Of a stretch of DNA of 64,000 bases, positions 26,787 to 34,622 are shown in pieces. The stretch comes from Methylobacterium oryzihabitans. Its GTDB lineage: Bacteria; Pseudomonadota; Alphaproteobacteria; Rhizobiales; Beijerinckiaceae. Every line of letters begins with the position of its first letter. Positions within the stretch are counted from its first letter, which is position 1. A program made the position numbers and the translations under genes. The DNA lies in contig NZ_SACP01000002.1 in the NCBI RefSeq assembly GCF_004004555.2, positions 243,796-307,795 on the forward strand. The letters run 5' to 3'. A model generated the notes under the pieces. The model did no database searches. It worked only from the letters and a program-made list of their open reading frames with translations, and was not told the DNA's origin.

Positions 26787-28135
26787 TGGCCGAGCATCCG
26801 CCCGCCCCGCGCACGGCCCCGCGTCTCTCGGCGACCTTCACCCCGGAGGTGATGGCCGAGATCCGCCGCGCCGCGGCGACCGGCATCTACGACATCCGCG
26901 GCGCCGGGGCGAAGCGCGCCCTGCCGCATCTCGACGACCTGCTGTTCCTCGGCGCCTCGATCAGCCGCTATCCCCTCGAGGGCTACCGCGAGCGCTGCGG
27001 CACCGAGGTCGTGCTGGGGGGCCGCTTCGCCTCGAAGCCGATCCACCTGAAGACCCCGGTCACGATCGCCGGGATGAGCTTCGGCTCGCTCTCGGCCAAC
27101 GCCAAGGAGGCGCTCGGCCGCGGCGCGAGCCTCGCCGGCACCTCGACCACCACCGGCGACGGCGGCATGACGCCGGAGGAGCGCCGGCACTCGCGGACCC
27201 TGGTCTACCAGTACCTGCCGTCGCGCTACGGCATGAACCCGGACGACCTGCGCCGGGCCGACGCGATCGAGGTCGTGGTCGGCCAGGGCGCCAAGCCGGG
27301 CGGCGGCGGCATGCTGCTCGGCCAGAAGATCACCGAGCGGGTCGCCGGGATGCGCTGCCTGCCGCCGGGCATCGACCAGCGCTCGGCCTGCCGCCACCCG
27401 GACTGGACCGGGCCCGACGACCTCGCGATCAAGATCGAGGAATTGCGCGAGATCACCGATTGGGAGAAGCCGATCTACGTCAAGGTCGGCGCCTCGCGGC
27501 CCTATTACGACACCGCGCTCGCGGCGAAGTCCGGCGCCGACGTGGTGGTGCTCGACGGCATGCAGGGCGGCACCGCGGCGACGCAGGACGTGTTCATCGA
27601 GCATGTCGGCATCCCGACGCTGGCGGCGATTCGTCCGGCCGTGCAGGCGCTTCAGGACCTGGGTCTCCACCGCGAGGTGCAACTCGTCGTCTCCGGCGGC
27701 ATCCGCTCGGGCGCCGACGTCGCCAAGGTGCTGGCGCTGGGGGCCGACGCGGTCGCGATCGGCACCGCGGCGCTGATCGCGCTCGGCGACAACGACCCGC
27801 GCTGGCAGGCCGAGTACGAGGCGCTCGGCACGACCGCCGGCGCCTACGACGACTGGCACGAGGGGAAGGACCCCGCCGGCATCACCACCCAGGATCCCGG
27901 CCTCGCCGCCCGCCTGGACCCTGAACTCGCCGGGCGGCGGCTCGCCAACTACCTCGCCGTGATGACGCTGGAAGCCCAGACCATCGCCCGCGCCTGCGGC
28001 AAGAGTCACCTGCACAACCTCGAGCCCGAGGACCTCGTCGCCCTGACGATCGAGGCTGCCGCGATGGCGCAGGTGCCGCTCGCCGGGACCGGCTGGATTC
28101 CCGGCCGGGAAGCCCCGGGCAACGGGCCGTTCTGA
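26786..28135 (+). CDS. mgsC: N-methylglutamate synthase subunit C-like (FMN-binding glutamate synthase domain, GlxD-like)
   Basis: A 449-residue protein equivalent to the FMN/Fe-S synthase domain of GltB. It has TPVTIAGMSFGSLSANAKEALGRGA, GTSTTTGDGGM, the glutamate-site region VGQGAKPGGGGMLLGQKI, YVKVGASRPYYDTALAAKSGADVVVLDGMQGGT and the phosphate-binding VVSGGIRSGADVAKVLALGADAVAIGTAAL. It would combine methylamine, delivered from gamma-glutamylmethylamide, with 2-oxoglutarate or glutamate carbon to make N-methylglutamate. The ATG at 26786 overlaps the mgsB stop. A strong hairpin starts at its stop codon. Confidence 0.86.
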   Translation: MAEHPPAPRTAPRLSATFTPEVMAEIRRAAATGIYDIRGAGAKRALPHLDDLLFLGASISRYPLEGYRERCGTEVVLGGRFASKPIHLKTPVTIAGMSFGSLSANAKEALGRGASLAGTSTTTGDGGMTPEERRHSRTLVYQYLPSRYGMNPDDLRRADAIEVVVGQGAKPGGGGMLLGQKITERVAGMRCLPPGIDQRSACRHPDWTGPDDLAIKIEELREITDWEKPIYVKVGASRPYYDTALAAKSGADVVVLDGMQGGTAATQDVFIEHVGIPTLAAIRPAVQALQDLGLHREVQLVVSGGIRSGADVAKVLALGADAVAIGTAALIALGDNDPRWQAEYEALGTTAGAYDDWHEGKDPAGITTQDPGLAARLDPELAGRRLANYLAVMTLEAQTIARACGKSHLHNLEPEDLVALTIEAAAMAQVPLAGTGWIPGREAPGNGPF

Positions 28136-28171
28136 GACGATTTTCGGACGATCAGTTCCGAAAATCGTCTC
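28134..28171. repeat. 15-bp perfect hairpin between mgsC and gmaS
   Basis: GAGACGATTTTCGGA (28134-28148) and TCCGAAAATCGTCTC (28157-28171) pair perfectly around an 8-base loop. The left arm begins inside the mgsC stop codon. There is no T-run after it, so it is more likely a processing/stabilising hairpin or a REP-type element than a full intrinsic terminator. It would separate gmaS expression from mgsABC. Confidence 0.7.
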
Positions 28172-28225
28172 GAAGCCCGCGCGGTGGGGCTTCCGCCGAT
28201 GCCCGCCCGCCAGAGGGTTCACGCG

Positions 28226-29524
28226 ATGCCGCTCGATCTCGAGGTTGCCGCCAGGGAGCGCGGCATGAAGTACTTCCTCGTGTCCTACACCGACCTGTTC
28301 GGCACCCAGCGCGCCAAGCTGGTGCCGGCGGCGGCAATCGCCGGCGCATGCCGCGACGGGGCGGGCTTCGCCGGCTTCGCCACTTGGCTCGACATGAGCC
28401 CGGCCGATCCCGACCTCGTCGCCGTGCCGGATCCCGACGGCCTGATCCAGTTGCCGTGGAAGCCCGAGGTCGGCTGGCTGCCGGCCGACCTCGTGATGGC
28501 GGGCCGCCCCGTCGCGCAGGGACCGCGCAACCTCCTCAAGCGCCTGATCGCGGAGGCCGCCCGCGACAGCCTGCAGATGAAGACCGGCGTCGAGTGCGAG
28601 TTCTTCCTCATCACCCCCGACGGCGCGGCGCCCGCCGACACCGCCGACCGGCAGATGAAGCCGTGCTACGACCAGGCGGCCCTGATGCGGCGCTACGACG
28701 TCGTCAGCGAGATCTCCGACGCGATGCTGGGTCTCGGCTGGAAGCCCTACCAGACCGACCACGAGGACGCGAACGGCCAGTTCGAGATGAACTGGGAGTA
28801 CGACGACGCCCTCGTCACGGCCGACCGCCACGCCTTCTTCAAGTACATGGCCCGCTCGATCGCCGAGAAGCACGGCCTGCGGGCGACGTTCATGCCAAAG
28901 CCCTTCGCCGACCTGACCGGGACGGGCTGCCACGCCCACGTCTCGCTGTGGCGCGGGGACGAGAACGCCTTTTCCGACCGCAGCGACACCCTCGGCCTGT
29001 CGCAAGACGGCTACCACTTCATCGGCGGGCTGATCCACTCGGCCGAGGCACTGGCCGCCATCACCAACCCGTGCGTCAATTCCTACAAGCGCCTCAACGC
29101 CCCGCGCACCGCCTCCGGGGCGACATGGGCGCCCAACACCGTGACCTATGCGGGCGACAACCGCACCCACATGATCCGCATCCCCGGCGGCGGCCGCTTC
29201 GAGTTCCGCCTCGCCGACGGGGCGGTGAACCCCTACCTGCTCCAGGCCGCGCTCCTGGCCGCGGGCCTCGACGGGATGCGCCACCGCCGCGACCCCGGCC
29301 CGCGGCTCGACCTCAACATGTACACCGACGGCCACACGGTGGCGGGCGTGAAGCGCCTGCCGCTCAACCTCCTCGACGCGATGCGGGCGCTGGAGGGCAA
29401 TGCCGTCCTGAACGAGGCCCTGGGGGACTTCGTGCCGAGCTACCTGAAGCTCAAGCACGAGGAATGGAACGCCTATTGCCGCCACCTGACCCAGTGGGAA
29501 CGGGATACGACGCTGGATTGCTGA
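28226..29524 (+). CDS. gmaS: Gamma-glutamylmethylamide synthetase (glutamine synthetase family, GlnT/GmaS-like)
   Basis: A 432-residue enzyme of the GS type III-like GlnT/GmaS branch, which ligates methylamine to glutamate with ATP. Seen are MKYFLVSYTDLFGTQRAKLVPA near the N-terminus, GVECEFF with metal-ligand glutamates, NGQFEMNWEYDDAL, ATFMPKPFADLTGTGCHAHVSLW, the NPCVNSYKRLNAP loop and the R-rich IRIPGGGRFEFRLADGAVNPYL. The start at 28226 gives the family-length N-terminus and has AGAGGG about eight bases upstream; 28199 is an alternative. Placement after mgsABC completes the N-methylglutamate pathway set. Confidence 0.85.
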   Translation: MPLDLEVAARERGMKYFLVSYTDLFGTQRAKLVPAAAIAGACRDGAGFAGFATWLDMSPADPDLVAVPDPDGLIQLPWKPEVGWLPADLVMAGRPVAQGPRNLLKRLIAEAARDSLQMKTGVECEFFLITPDGAAPADTADRQMKPCYDQAALMRRYDVVSEISDAMLGLGWKPYQTDHEDANGQFEMNWEYDDALVTADRHAFFKYMARSIAEKHGLRATFMPKPFADLTGTGCHAHVSLWRGDENAFSDRSDTLGLSQDGYHFIGGLIHSAEALAAITNPCVNSYKRLNAPRTASGATWAPNTVTYAGDNRTHMIRIPGGGRFEFRLADGAVNPYLLQAALLAAGLDGMRHRRDPGPRLDLNMYTDGHTVAGVKRLPLNLLDAMRALEGNAVLNEALGDFVPSYLKLKHEEWNAYCRHLTQWERDTTLDC

Positions 29525-29602
29525 GTCCGGGGCAGGGCAATCGCCTCAGAGCGATTGCCCCGTGATCGGAGCCGCGCCGGCTGTTCGCACCACGTCCCCC
29601 GG

Positions 29603-29708
29603 CTCAGCAGATCTCGCAAAAGTGGCCCCCGGTTTTGCGACAAAGATCTGCGACAAAACAGCAACCTGAGCGGACGAAGCGTTGGCTTGCCGACGCAAGT
29701 CTGCTTAG
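29603..29708 (+). repeat. Dispersed 105-bp repeat, copy C
   Basis: Same orientation as copy A. It runs from CTCAGCAGATCTCGCAAAAG (29603) to TCTGCTTAG (29708), with TTTTGCGACAAAGATCTGCG and GCGGACGAAGCGTTGG inside. It lies between gmaS and the TetR gene and so marks the boundary between the methylamine cluster and the nitrogen-scavenging region. Confidence 0.85.
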
Positions 29709-29750
29709 GACGGGGGCGGTCCCGCGCCGGCGGGCGGTCGCTCGCCGCGG

Positions 29751-30473
29751 ATGGACGGGATGACGATGACAGATCGCGCGTCCAAGGACCATCTCGAGCC
29801 GGCTCACCGGCCCGGCAGCCAGGCCGAGCGCTCGATGCGCACGCGCCAGCGCATTCTCGAAGCCGCCCACGCGGTCTTCGTTCGCGAAGGGTTCGCCGGC
29901 GCCAAGATCGAGCACATCGCCGAGGCTGCCAAGACCAACAAGCGCCTCGTCTACCACCATTTCGGCGGCAAGGACGAGTTGTTCCGGACGGTGCTCGAGA
30001 CCGCCTACGCGGCGATGCGCCAGGCGGAACAGGGTCTCGGCCTGGACCTGCTGGCGCCCCGGGACGCCGTCACCCGGCTGATCCGGTTCACCTGGACGTA
30101 CTACCTCGAGCATGAGGACTTCATCTCGCTCGTGGCGACCGAGAATCTCTGCAAGGCCGAGCACATCGCCGCCTCCGAGCACCTGCCGCGCCTCCGGTCT
30201 TCGCTGGTCGAGTTGATGCGGGACATCGTGCGGCGCGGCGAGACGAGCGGCGAGTTCCGCCCCGGCCTCGACCCGGTGCAACTGTGGATCTCGATCTCGG
30301 CGATGTGCTGGTTCTCGGTCGCCAACAAGCACACCATCGCGGCGACCTTCGGGCAGGCGGCGGCGAATCCCGCGATCGGCGAGGATCGTCTCGCTCACAT
30401 CCTGAGCGTGGTGCACGCCTTTCTCGCACCGTTGGCGGACAAACCCGCACCTTCGGATGCGATGTCCACTTGA
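29751..30473 (+). CDS. TetR/AcrR family transcriptional regulator
   Basis: A 240-residue regulator with a TetR N-terminal HTH (RQRILEAAHAVFVREGFAGAKIEHIAEAAKTNKRLVYHHFGGKDELF at about residues 34-80) and an all-helical ligand domain. The start at 29751 is one of three close ATGs (29751, 29760, 29766). It immediately precedes, in the same direction, a 22-bp palindromic sequence whose left arm begins right after its stop codon. A near-identical sequence stands before the hydantoinase operon. It is therefore probably the repressor of both transport and hydantoinase genes. Confidence 0.87.
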   Translation: MDGMTMTDRASKDHLEPAHRPGSQAERSMRTRQRILEAAHAVFVREGFAGAKIEHIAEAAKTNKRLVYHHFGGKDELFRTVLETAYAAMRQAEQGLGLDLLAPRDAVTRLIRFTWTYYLEHEDFISLVATENLCKAEHIAASEHLPRLRSSLVELMRDIVRRGETSGEFRPGLDPVQLWISISAMCWFSVANKHTIAATFGQAAANPAIGEDRLAHILSVVHAFLAPLADKPAPSDAMST

Positions 30474-30495
30474 GTAACGGAACCGTTACTGTTAC
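30474..30495. promoter_or_regulatory. Candidate TetR operator 1 (upstream of ABC importer)
   Basis: GTAACGGAACCGTTAC at 30474-30489 is a perfect palindrome (7-bp arms, AA centre) followed by TGTTAC. The 22-bp block matches the one at 34579-34600 in 20 positions. It lies directly after the TetR stop and upstream of the substrate-binding protein gene, the expected place for an operator of the adjacent TetR protein. Confidence 0.72.
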
Positions 30496-30712
30496 CTTCC
30501 TCTGGGTGAGCCGCTGAGCGAACGGACCGCGGCCCCGAACGGATGGGCGGCACGCCCGAGGAAAGTGACGCGGGATCCCCATCCCCGGGTTATTTCGACA
30601 GTGTTATCCGCCCGATTTTCGCGAGCAGCGAAGATCAGAGCGTGGCGTCTTTTGCAAAAAACAAATCCCGAGAAGTGCGCGTCCCGGCAACCCCGTTCCC
30701 GCGAGGTGTTCG

Positions 30713-31762
30713 ATGAGCCCTGTTATCCGGATCCTGTCCGGCGCCGCCCTGCTGCTCGGGCTGCTCGCCCGGCCCGCCGCCGCCGAGACCGTCAACCTGA
30801 TGTCGTTCCCGGTGCTGTTCCAGGAGCGCTACACCAAGGCGGTGATCGCGCCGTTCGAGAAGGCCAATCCCGGCATCAAGGTCAGCTATTTCGGCCTGCC
30901 GAGCTCCGCCCAGATGCTCGGCACGCTGCGCGCCCAGAAGGCCGCGCCTCAGGTCGACGTCGTGATCATGGACCTGGCGGTCTCGAAGGCCGGCACCGAC
31001 GAGGGACTGCTCGCCAAGCTCGACGAGGCCGAGATCCCGAACATGAAGGACCTGGTGCCCGAGGCGCGCCGCCCGGAACTCGCCGGGGTCGGCGTCACCT
31101 TCGACAACCTCGTGCTCCTCACCAACACCGACCTCGTCAAGGAGCGCCCGGATTCCTGGTACGCCTTGCGGGACAAGGCGTATGCCGGCCGCGTCGCGAT
31201 CCCGGCCATGCCCGACATCGTCGGGCTGTCGCTGACGGTGATCCTCGACAAGGCGGAGGGCGGGCAGGATCCGCTGAAGGACGTCGACAAGGGCATCGCG
31301 GCTCTGGGCACCATCGCGCCGGGCGTCCAGACCTGGGACCCGCGGCCGGAGGTCTACGCGCCGATCGTCTCGGGGCAGGCCGCGATCGGGGCCGGCTGGA
31401 ACGCCCGGGCGCAGCTCAACCACGACATCTCCGGCGGCAAGCTAGCGGCCGTGCTGCCGAAGGAGGGCAGCGTCTTCCAGGCCAACACCATCAACCTGAC
31501 GGCGAACAGCCCGAATGCCGCCGCCGCCAAGAAGTTCATCGACTATGCTCTGAGCGCCGAAGCACAGAAGGCCTTCACCGAGGAGATGTTTTACGCCCCC
31601 TCGAACGCCAAGGCGCGGGCGGCGGTCTCGCCCGAGGCGATCGATCGCACGGCGCTCAAGTACACCGACCGGATGATCCCCCTCGACTGGATCGCCATGG
31701 CCGGACGGCGCGACGCGATCCTGGAGCAGTGGCGCCGCCGCGTCATCCCCTTGAGCCGCTGA
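30713..31762 (+). CDS. ABC transporter substrate-binding protein (PotD-like)
   Basis: A 349-residue periplasmic binding protein of the spermidine/putrescine (PotD/PotF) type. It has a Sec signal peptide of about 24 residues (hydrophobic core ILSGAALLLGLLARPAAA, cleavage after AAA). The mature part shows PVLFQERYTKAVIAPFEKANPGIKVSYF, a typical extracellular-solute-binding N-lobe. It is the first gene of a four-gene importer, 217 bp after the first TetR-type palindrome. The ligand is not necessarily a polyamine; the downstream hydantoinase genes suggest a cyclic amide or ureide. Confidence 0.85.
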   Translation: MSPVIRILSGAALLLGLLARPAAAETVNLMSFPVLFQERYTKAVIAPFEKANPGIKVSYFGLPSSAQMLGTLRAQKAAPQVDVVIMDLAVSKAGTDEGLLAKLDEAEIPNMKDLVPEARRPELAGVGVTFDNLVLLTNTDLVKERPDSWYALRDKAYAGRVAIPAMPDIVGLSLTVILDKAEGGQDPLKDVDKGIAALGTIAPGVQTWDPRPEVYAPIVSGQAAIGAGWNARAQLNHDISGGKLAAVLPKEGSVFQANTINLTANSPNAAAAKKFIDYALSAEAQKAFTEEMFYAPSNAKARAAVSPEAIDRTALKYTDRMIPLDWIAMAGRRDAILEQWRRRVIPLSR

Positions 31763-31773
31763 GGGAGGCGACG

Positions 31774-32850
31774 ATGACCACCGACGCGCCCGGCTACCTC
31801 GCGATCCGCGGTCTGTCGAAGCGCTACGGCGGCTTCACCGCCGTCGACGGCCTCGATCTCGACGTGGCCCGCGGCGAGCTCCTCGCCTTCCTCGGCCCCT
31901 CGGGCTGCGGCAAGACCACGTCGCTCAGGATGGTGGCGGGGCTGGTGCCGGCGAGCGGCGGACGGATCGTCGTCGGCGGGCGCGACCTCACCGGCGTGCC
32001 GACCCACCGGCGCGACATGGGCCTGGTGTTCCAGTCCTACGCCCTGTTCCCGCACCTCTCGGTCGCCCGCAACGTCGCCTTCGGGCTCGAGATGCGCGGC
32101 ATCGGCCGGGCCGAGCGCGAGGCCCGCGTGCGTGAGGCGATCGCCCTGGTGCGCCTCACCGGCAAGGAGGAGCATCGCCCGGCTCAGCTCTCCGGCGGGC
32201 AGCAGCAGCGCGTGGCGCTCGCCCGCGCCCTGGTGATCCGGCCGCAGATCCTGCTCCTCGACGAGCCGCTGTCGAACCTCGACGCCAAGCTGCGCGACGA
32301 GATGCGGGTGGAGATCCGCGACATCCAGCAGCGCCTCGGCATCACGGCGATCTTCGTCACCCACGATCAGGTCGAGGCGCTGACGATGTGCGACAAGGTG
32401 GCGGTGATGAATGGCGGGCGGCTCGAGCAGCTCGGCACTCCCCTCGACCTCTACGAGCGGCCCGCGACCCCCTTCGTCGCCCGCTTCGTCGGCCGCATCA
32501 ACCAGTTCCGGGCCCGGGCCGCCGGCGGTGCCGTGAGCCTCGGCGAGGCGCGCATCACCGGGACGGTCCCGGCCGAGGGGCCGGTCGACGTGATGATCCG
32601 ACCCCACCGCATCGCCCTGCGCCCGGTCTCGGTGCCGGCCGGGGAGGCCGAGGACCGCCTCAACACCGTCGCCGGCACCGTCGCGCGCACCACCTTCGCG
32701 GGCGACGTGCTGCATTACGAGGTCGCCGTCGGCGGCACTACGGTCTGCGTCGAGGAGGCGACGCGCTCCCACGCCCGGCCGGTGGCGCCCGGCACGCCCG
32801 TCCGGCTGTCGTGGCGGCCGGACGACACCCTGCTGTTTGCCGCAGCGTGA
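31774..32850 (+). CDS. ABC transporter ATP-binding protein (PotA-like)
   Basis: A 358-residue ATPase with Walker A GPSGCGKTT (41-49), Q-loop VFQSYALFPHLSV, signature QLSGGQQQRVALARAL, Walker B ILLLDEP and the switch His in FVTHDQVEALTM. A C-terminal TOBE domain, as in PotA/FbpC-type importers, covers the last ~100 residues. The ATG at 31774 has GGGAGG about seven bases upstream. It lies between the binding protein and two permease genes. Confidence 0.9.
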   Translation: MTTDAPGYLAIRGLSKRYGGFTAVDGLDLDVARGELLAFLGPSGCGKTTSLRMVAGLVPASGGRIVVGGRDLTGVPTHRRDMGLVFQSYALFPHLSVARNVAFGLEMRGIGRAEREARVREAIALVRLTGKEEHRPAQLSGGQQQRVALARALVIRPQILLLDEPLSNLDAKLRDEMRVEIRDIQQRLGITAIFVTHDQVEALTMCDKVAVMNGGRLEQLGTPLDLYERPATPFVARFVGRINQFRARAAGGAVSLGEARITGTVPAEGPVDVMIRPHRIALRPVSVPAGEAEDRLNTVAGTVARTTFAGDVLHYEVAVGGTTVCVEEATRSHARPVAPGTPVRLSWRPDDTLLFAAA

Positions 32851-32867
32851 GCCGGGAGGATGCGCCC

Positions 32868-33746
32868 ATGACCGCCGCGCTCGCCGTGCCGCCCCCCGAC
32901 ATGCCGAACCCGGCGCGCCTGCCCGCCGGTCCGGCGCTGCTGGCGGCGATCGTCGCCGTCAACCTGCTCGGCTTCGTCGCGCCGGTGCTCAACCTGCTGC
33001 GCCTGTCCTTCCTCAAGGTCGAGGCGATCGGAACCCTGCGCCAGACCTTCGACCTGTCGAGCTGGCACGCGATCCTCACCGACGGGTTCTATGCCGGGCT
33101 CCTCGCCGACAGCGTGCTCACCTGCACGCTCATCACCGGGCTCACCCTGGTCCTGAGCTACCCGGTGGCGCTGCTGATCCACCGCTGCCGGGGCACCGTC
33201 CGCACCCTGCTCCTCGTCATGGTCGTCACCCCGCTCCTGACCTCGGCGGTGGTGCGCACCTATGGCTGGGTCGCGCTCCTCTACGACCAGGGCCTCGTCA
33301 ACGGCGTGCTGATGGCGCTCGGGATGTCGGCCCCGCTGCGGCTGATGTTCAACACGGTCGGGGTGGTGATCGGGCTCACCGAGATCCTGATGCCCTACAT
33401 GATCCTGTCGCTGCTCGCCGGGTTCGGGCGCCTCGATCCGCGCTGCGAGGAGGCGGCGCAGACCCTCGGCGCCCCGCCCTGGCGCATCTTTCTGCGGGTC
33501 GTCCTGCCGCTCACCCTGCCGGGGATCGCCCTCGGCTGCTTGCTCACCTTCGTGCTGGCGCTCAGCTCCTTCATCACACCGAAGCTCCTCGGCGGCGGCC
33601 GGGTCTTCCTGCTCGCCACCGAGATCTACGACCAAGCGATGGTCACGCTGAACTGGCCGCTCGCCGCCGCCCTGTCGATCGTCATCCTGGCGATGTTCGG
33701 CCTCGCCCTCGTCCTCTACGGCCGTCTCGTGCGAAGGATCGGATGA
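32868..33746 (+). CDS. ABC transporter permease (PotB-like)
   Basis: A 292-residue inner-membrane protein with about six hydrophobic helices. The cytoplasmic EAA loop EEAAQTLGAPPWRIFLRVVLPLTLPGI contacts the ATPase. The start at 32868 has GGGAGGA about eight bases upstream. The stop overlaps the next gene by ATGA, so the two permeases are translated together. Confidence 0.88.
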   Translation: MTAALAVPPPDMPNPARLPAGPALLAAIVAVNLLGFVAPVLNLLRLSFLKVEAIGTLRQTFDLSSWHAILTDGFYAGLLADSVLTCTLITGLTLVLSYPVALLIHRCRGTVRTLLLVMVVTPLLTSAVVRTYGWVALLYDQGLVNGVLMALGMSAPLRLMFNTVGVVIGLTEILMPYMILSLLAGFGRLDPRCEEAAQTLGAPPWRIFLRVVLPLTLPGIALGCLLTFVLALSSFITPKLLGGGRVFLLATEIYDQAMVTLNWPLAAALSIVILAMFGLALVLYGRLVRRIG

Positions 33747-34543
33747 CCATGGACGAGCGCAAGGTGTCCGCCGCCCTGATCCTGCTCGCGGTGCCGCTGC
33801 TGGCCTTCCTGCTGGCTCCGGTGCTGATCACCATCCCGATCTCGTTCAGCGCCGATCCGTACCTGTCCTTCCCGCCCTCCGGTTGGAGCACGCGCTGGTA
33901 CCGCGCCGCCTTCTCGGGCGGAGCCGTCCTCGACGCGTTCGCGACCAGCGTCGTCCTGGCGGTGATCGTGACGACGCTCAGCCTGCTGATCGCCCTGCCG
34001 GCGGCAGTCGCGCTGGTGCGGCTGCGCTGGGGGTGGGTGAGCGCCCTCGAGGGCTTCCTCACCGCGCCGCTGCTGCTGCCGGCGATCGTGCTCGGTCTCG
34101 CGATCCTGATCGTCTTCGCGCCCCTCGGGCTGCTGGCCACCTTCCCGGGCCTCGTCGCCGCCCATCTCGTGGTGACGCTGCCCTACGCCCTGCGGATCCT
34201 CTCGACCGCGCTCGCCGCGGCGCCGCTCGCGGCGGAGGAGGCGGCCGCGACGCTCGGCGCCTCGCCCCTGCGCGTGTTCTGGCGCGTGACCCTGCCGGCG
34301 ATCCGCCCGGGGCTCGCGGCCTCGGCCGCGCTCTGCTTCCTCGTCTCCTTCGACGAGGTGGTGATCTCGCTGTTCCTCACCGGGCCGCGCCTGTCGACCC
34401 TCCCGGTCTGGATGTTCCACCACGTCGAGAACGAGGCCGATCCGCTCGTCGCCGCCGTCTCGGTGCTGCTCATCGCGCTCACGGTGGCGATCGTGCTCGT
34501 CGTCGACCGCACCGCCGGGCTGTCGCGAACCTTCGTGAAGTAG
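33743..34543 (+). CDS. ABC transporter permease (PotC-like)
   Basis: A 266-residue second permease with about six helices, the PPSGWSTRWY motif typical of PotC-type proteins and the EAA loop EEAAATLGASPLRVFWRVTLPAIRPGL. It closes the importer. Its stop is only 36 bp before the second TetR-type palindrome, so the hydantoinase genes may be read both from the importer promoter and from their own. Confidence 0.88.
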   Translation: MTMDERKVSAALILLAVPLLAFLLAPVLITIPISFSADPYLSFPPSGWSTRWYRAAFSGGAVLDAFATSVVLAVIVTTLSLLIALPAAVALVRLRWGWVSALEGFLTAPLLLPAIVLGLAILIVFAPLGLLATFPGLVAAHLVVTLPYALRILSTALAAAPLAAEEAAATLGASPLRVFWRVTLPAIRPGLAASAALCFLVSFDEVVISLFLTGPRLSTLPVWMFHHVENEADPLVAAVSVLLIALTVAIVLVVDRTAGLSRTFVK

Positions 34544-34578
34544 GGGACGGGATTTCGAGCCCACCTCATCGGGAAAAA

Positions 34579-34600
34579 GTAACGGAAACGGTACTGTTAC
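34579..34600. promoter_or_regulatory. Candidate TetR operator 2 (upstream of hyuA)
   Basis: GTAACGGAAACGGTAC at 34579-34594 followed by TGTTAC differs from operator 1 at only two of 22 positions. Those two changes weaken the perfect palindrome. It ends 22 bp before the hyuA ATG, so bound repressor would cover the start region of the hydantoinase operon. Confidence 0.7.
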
Positions 34601-34622
34601 AGTCAACCTCAAGGGAGTGATC

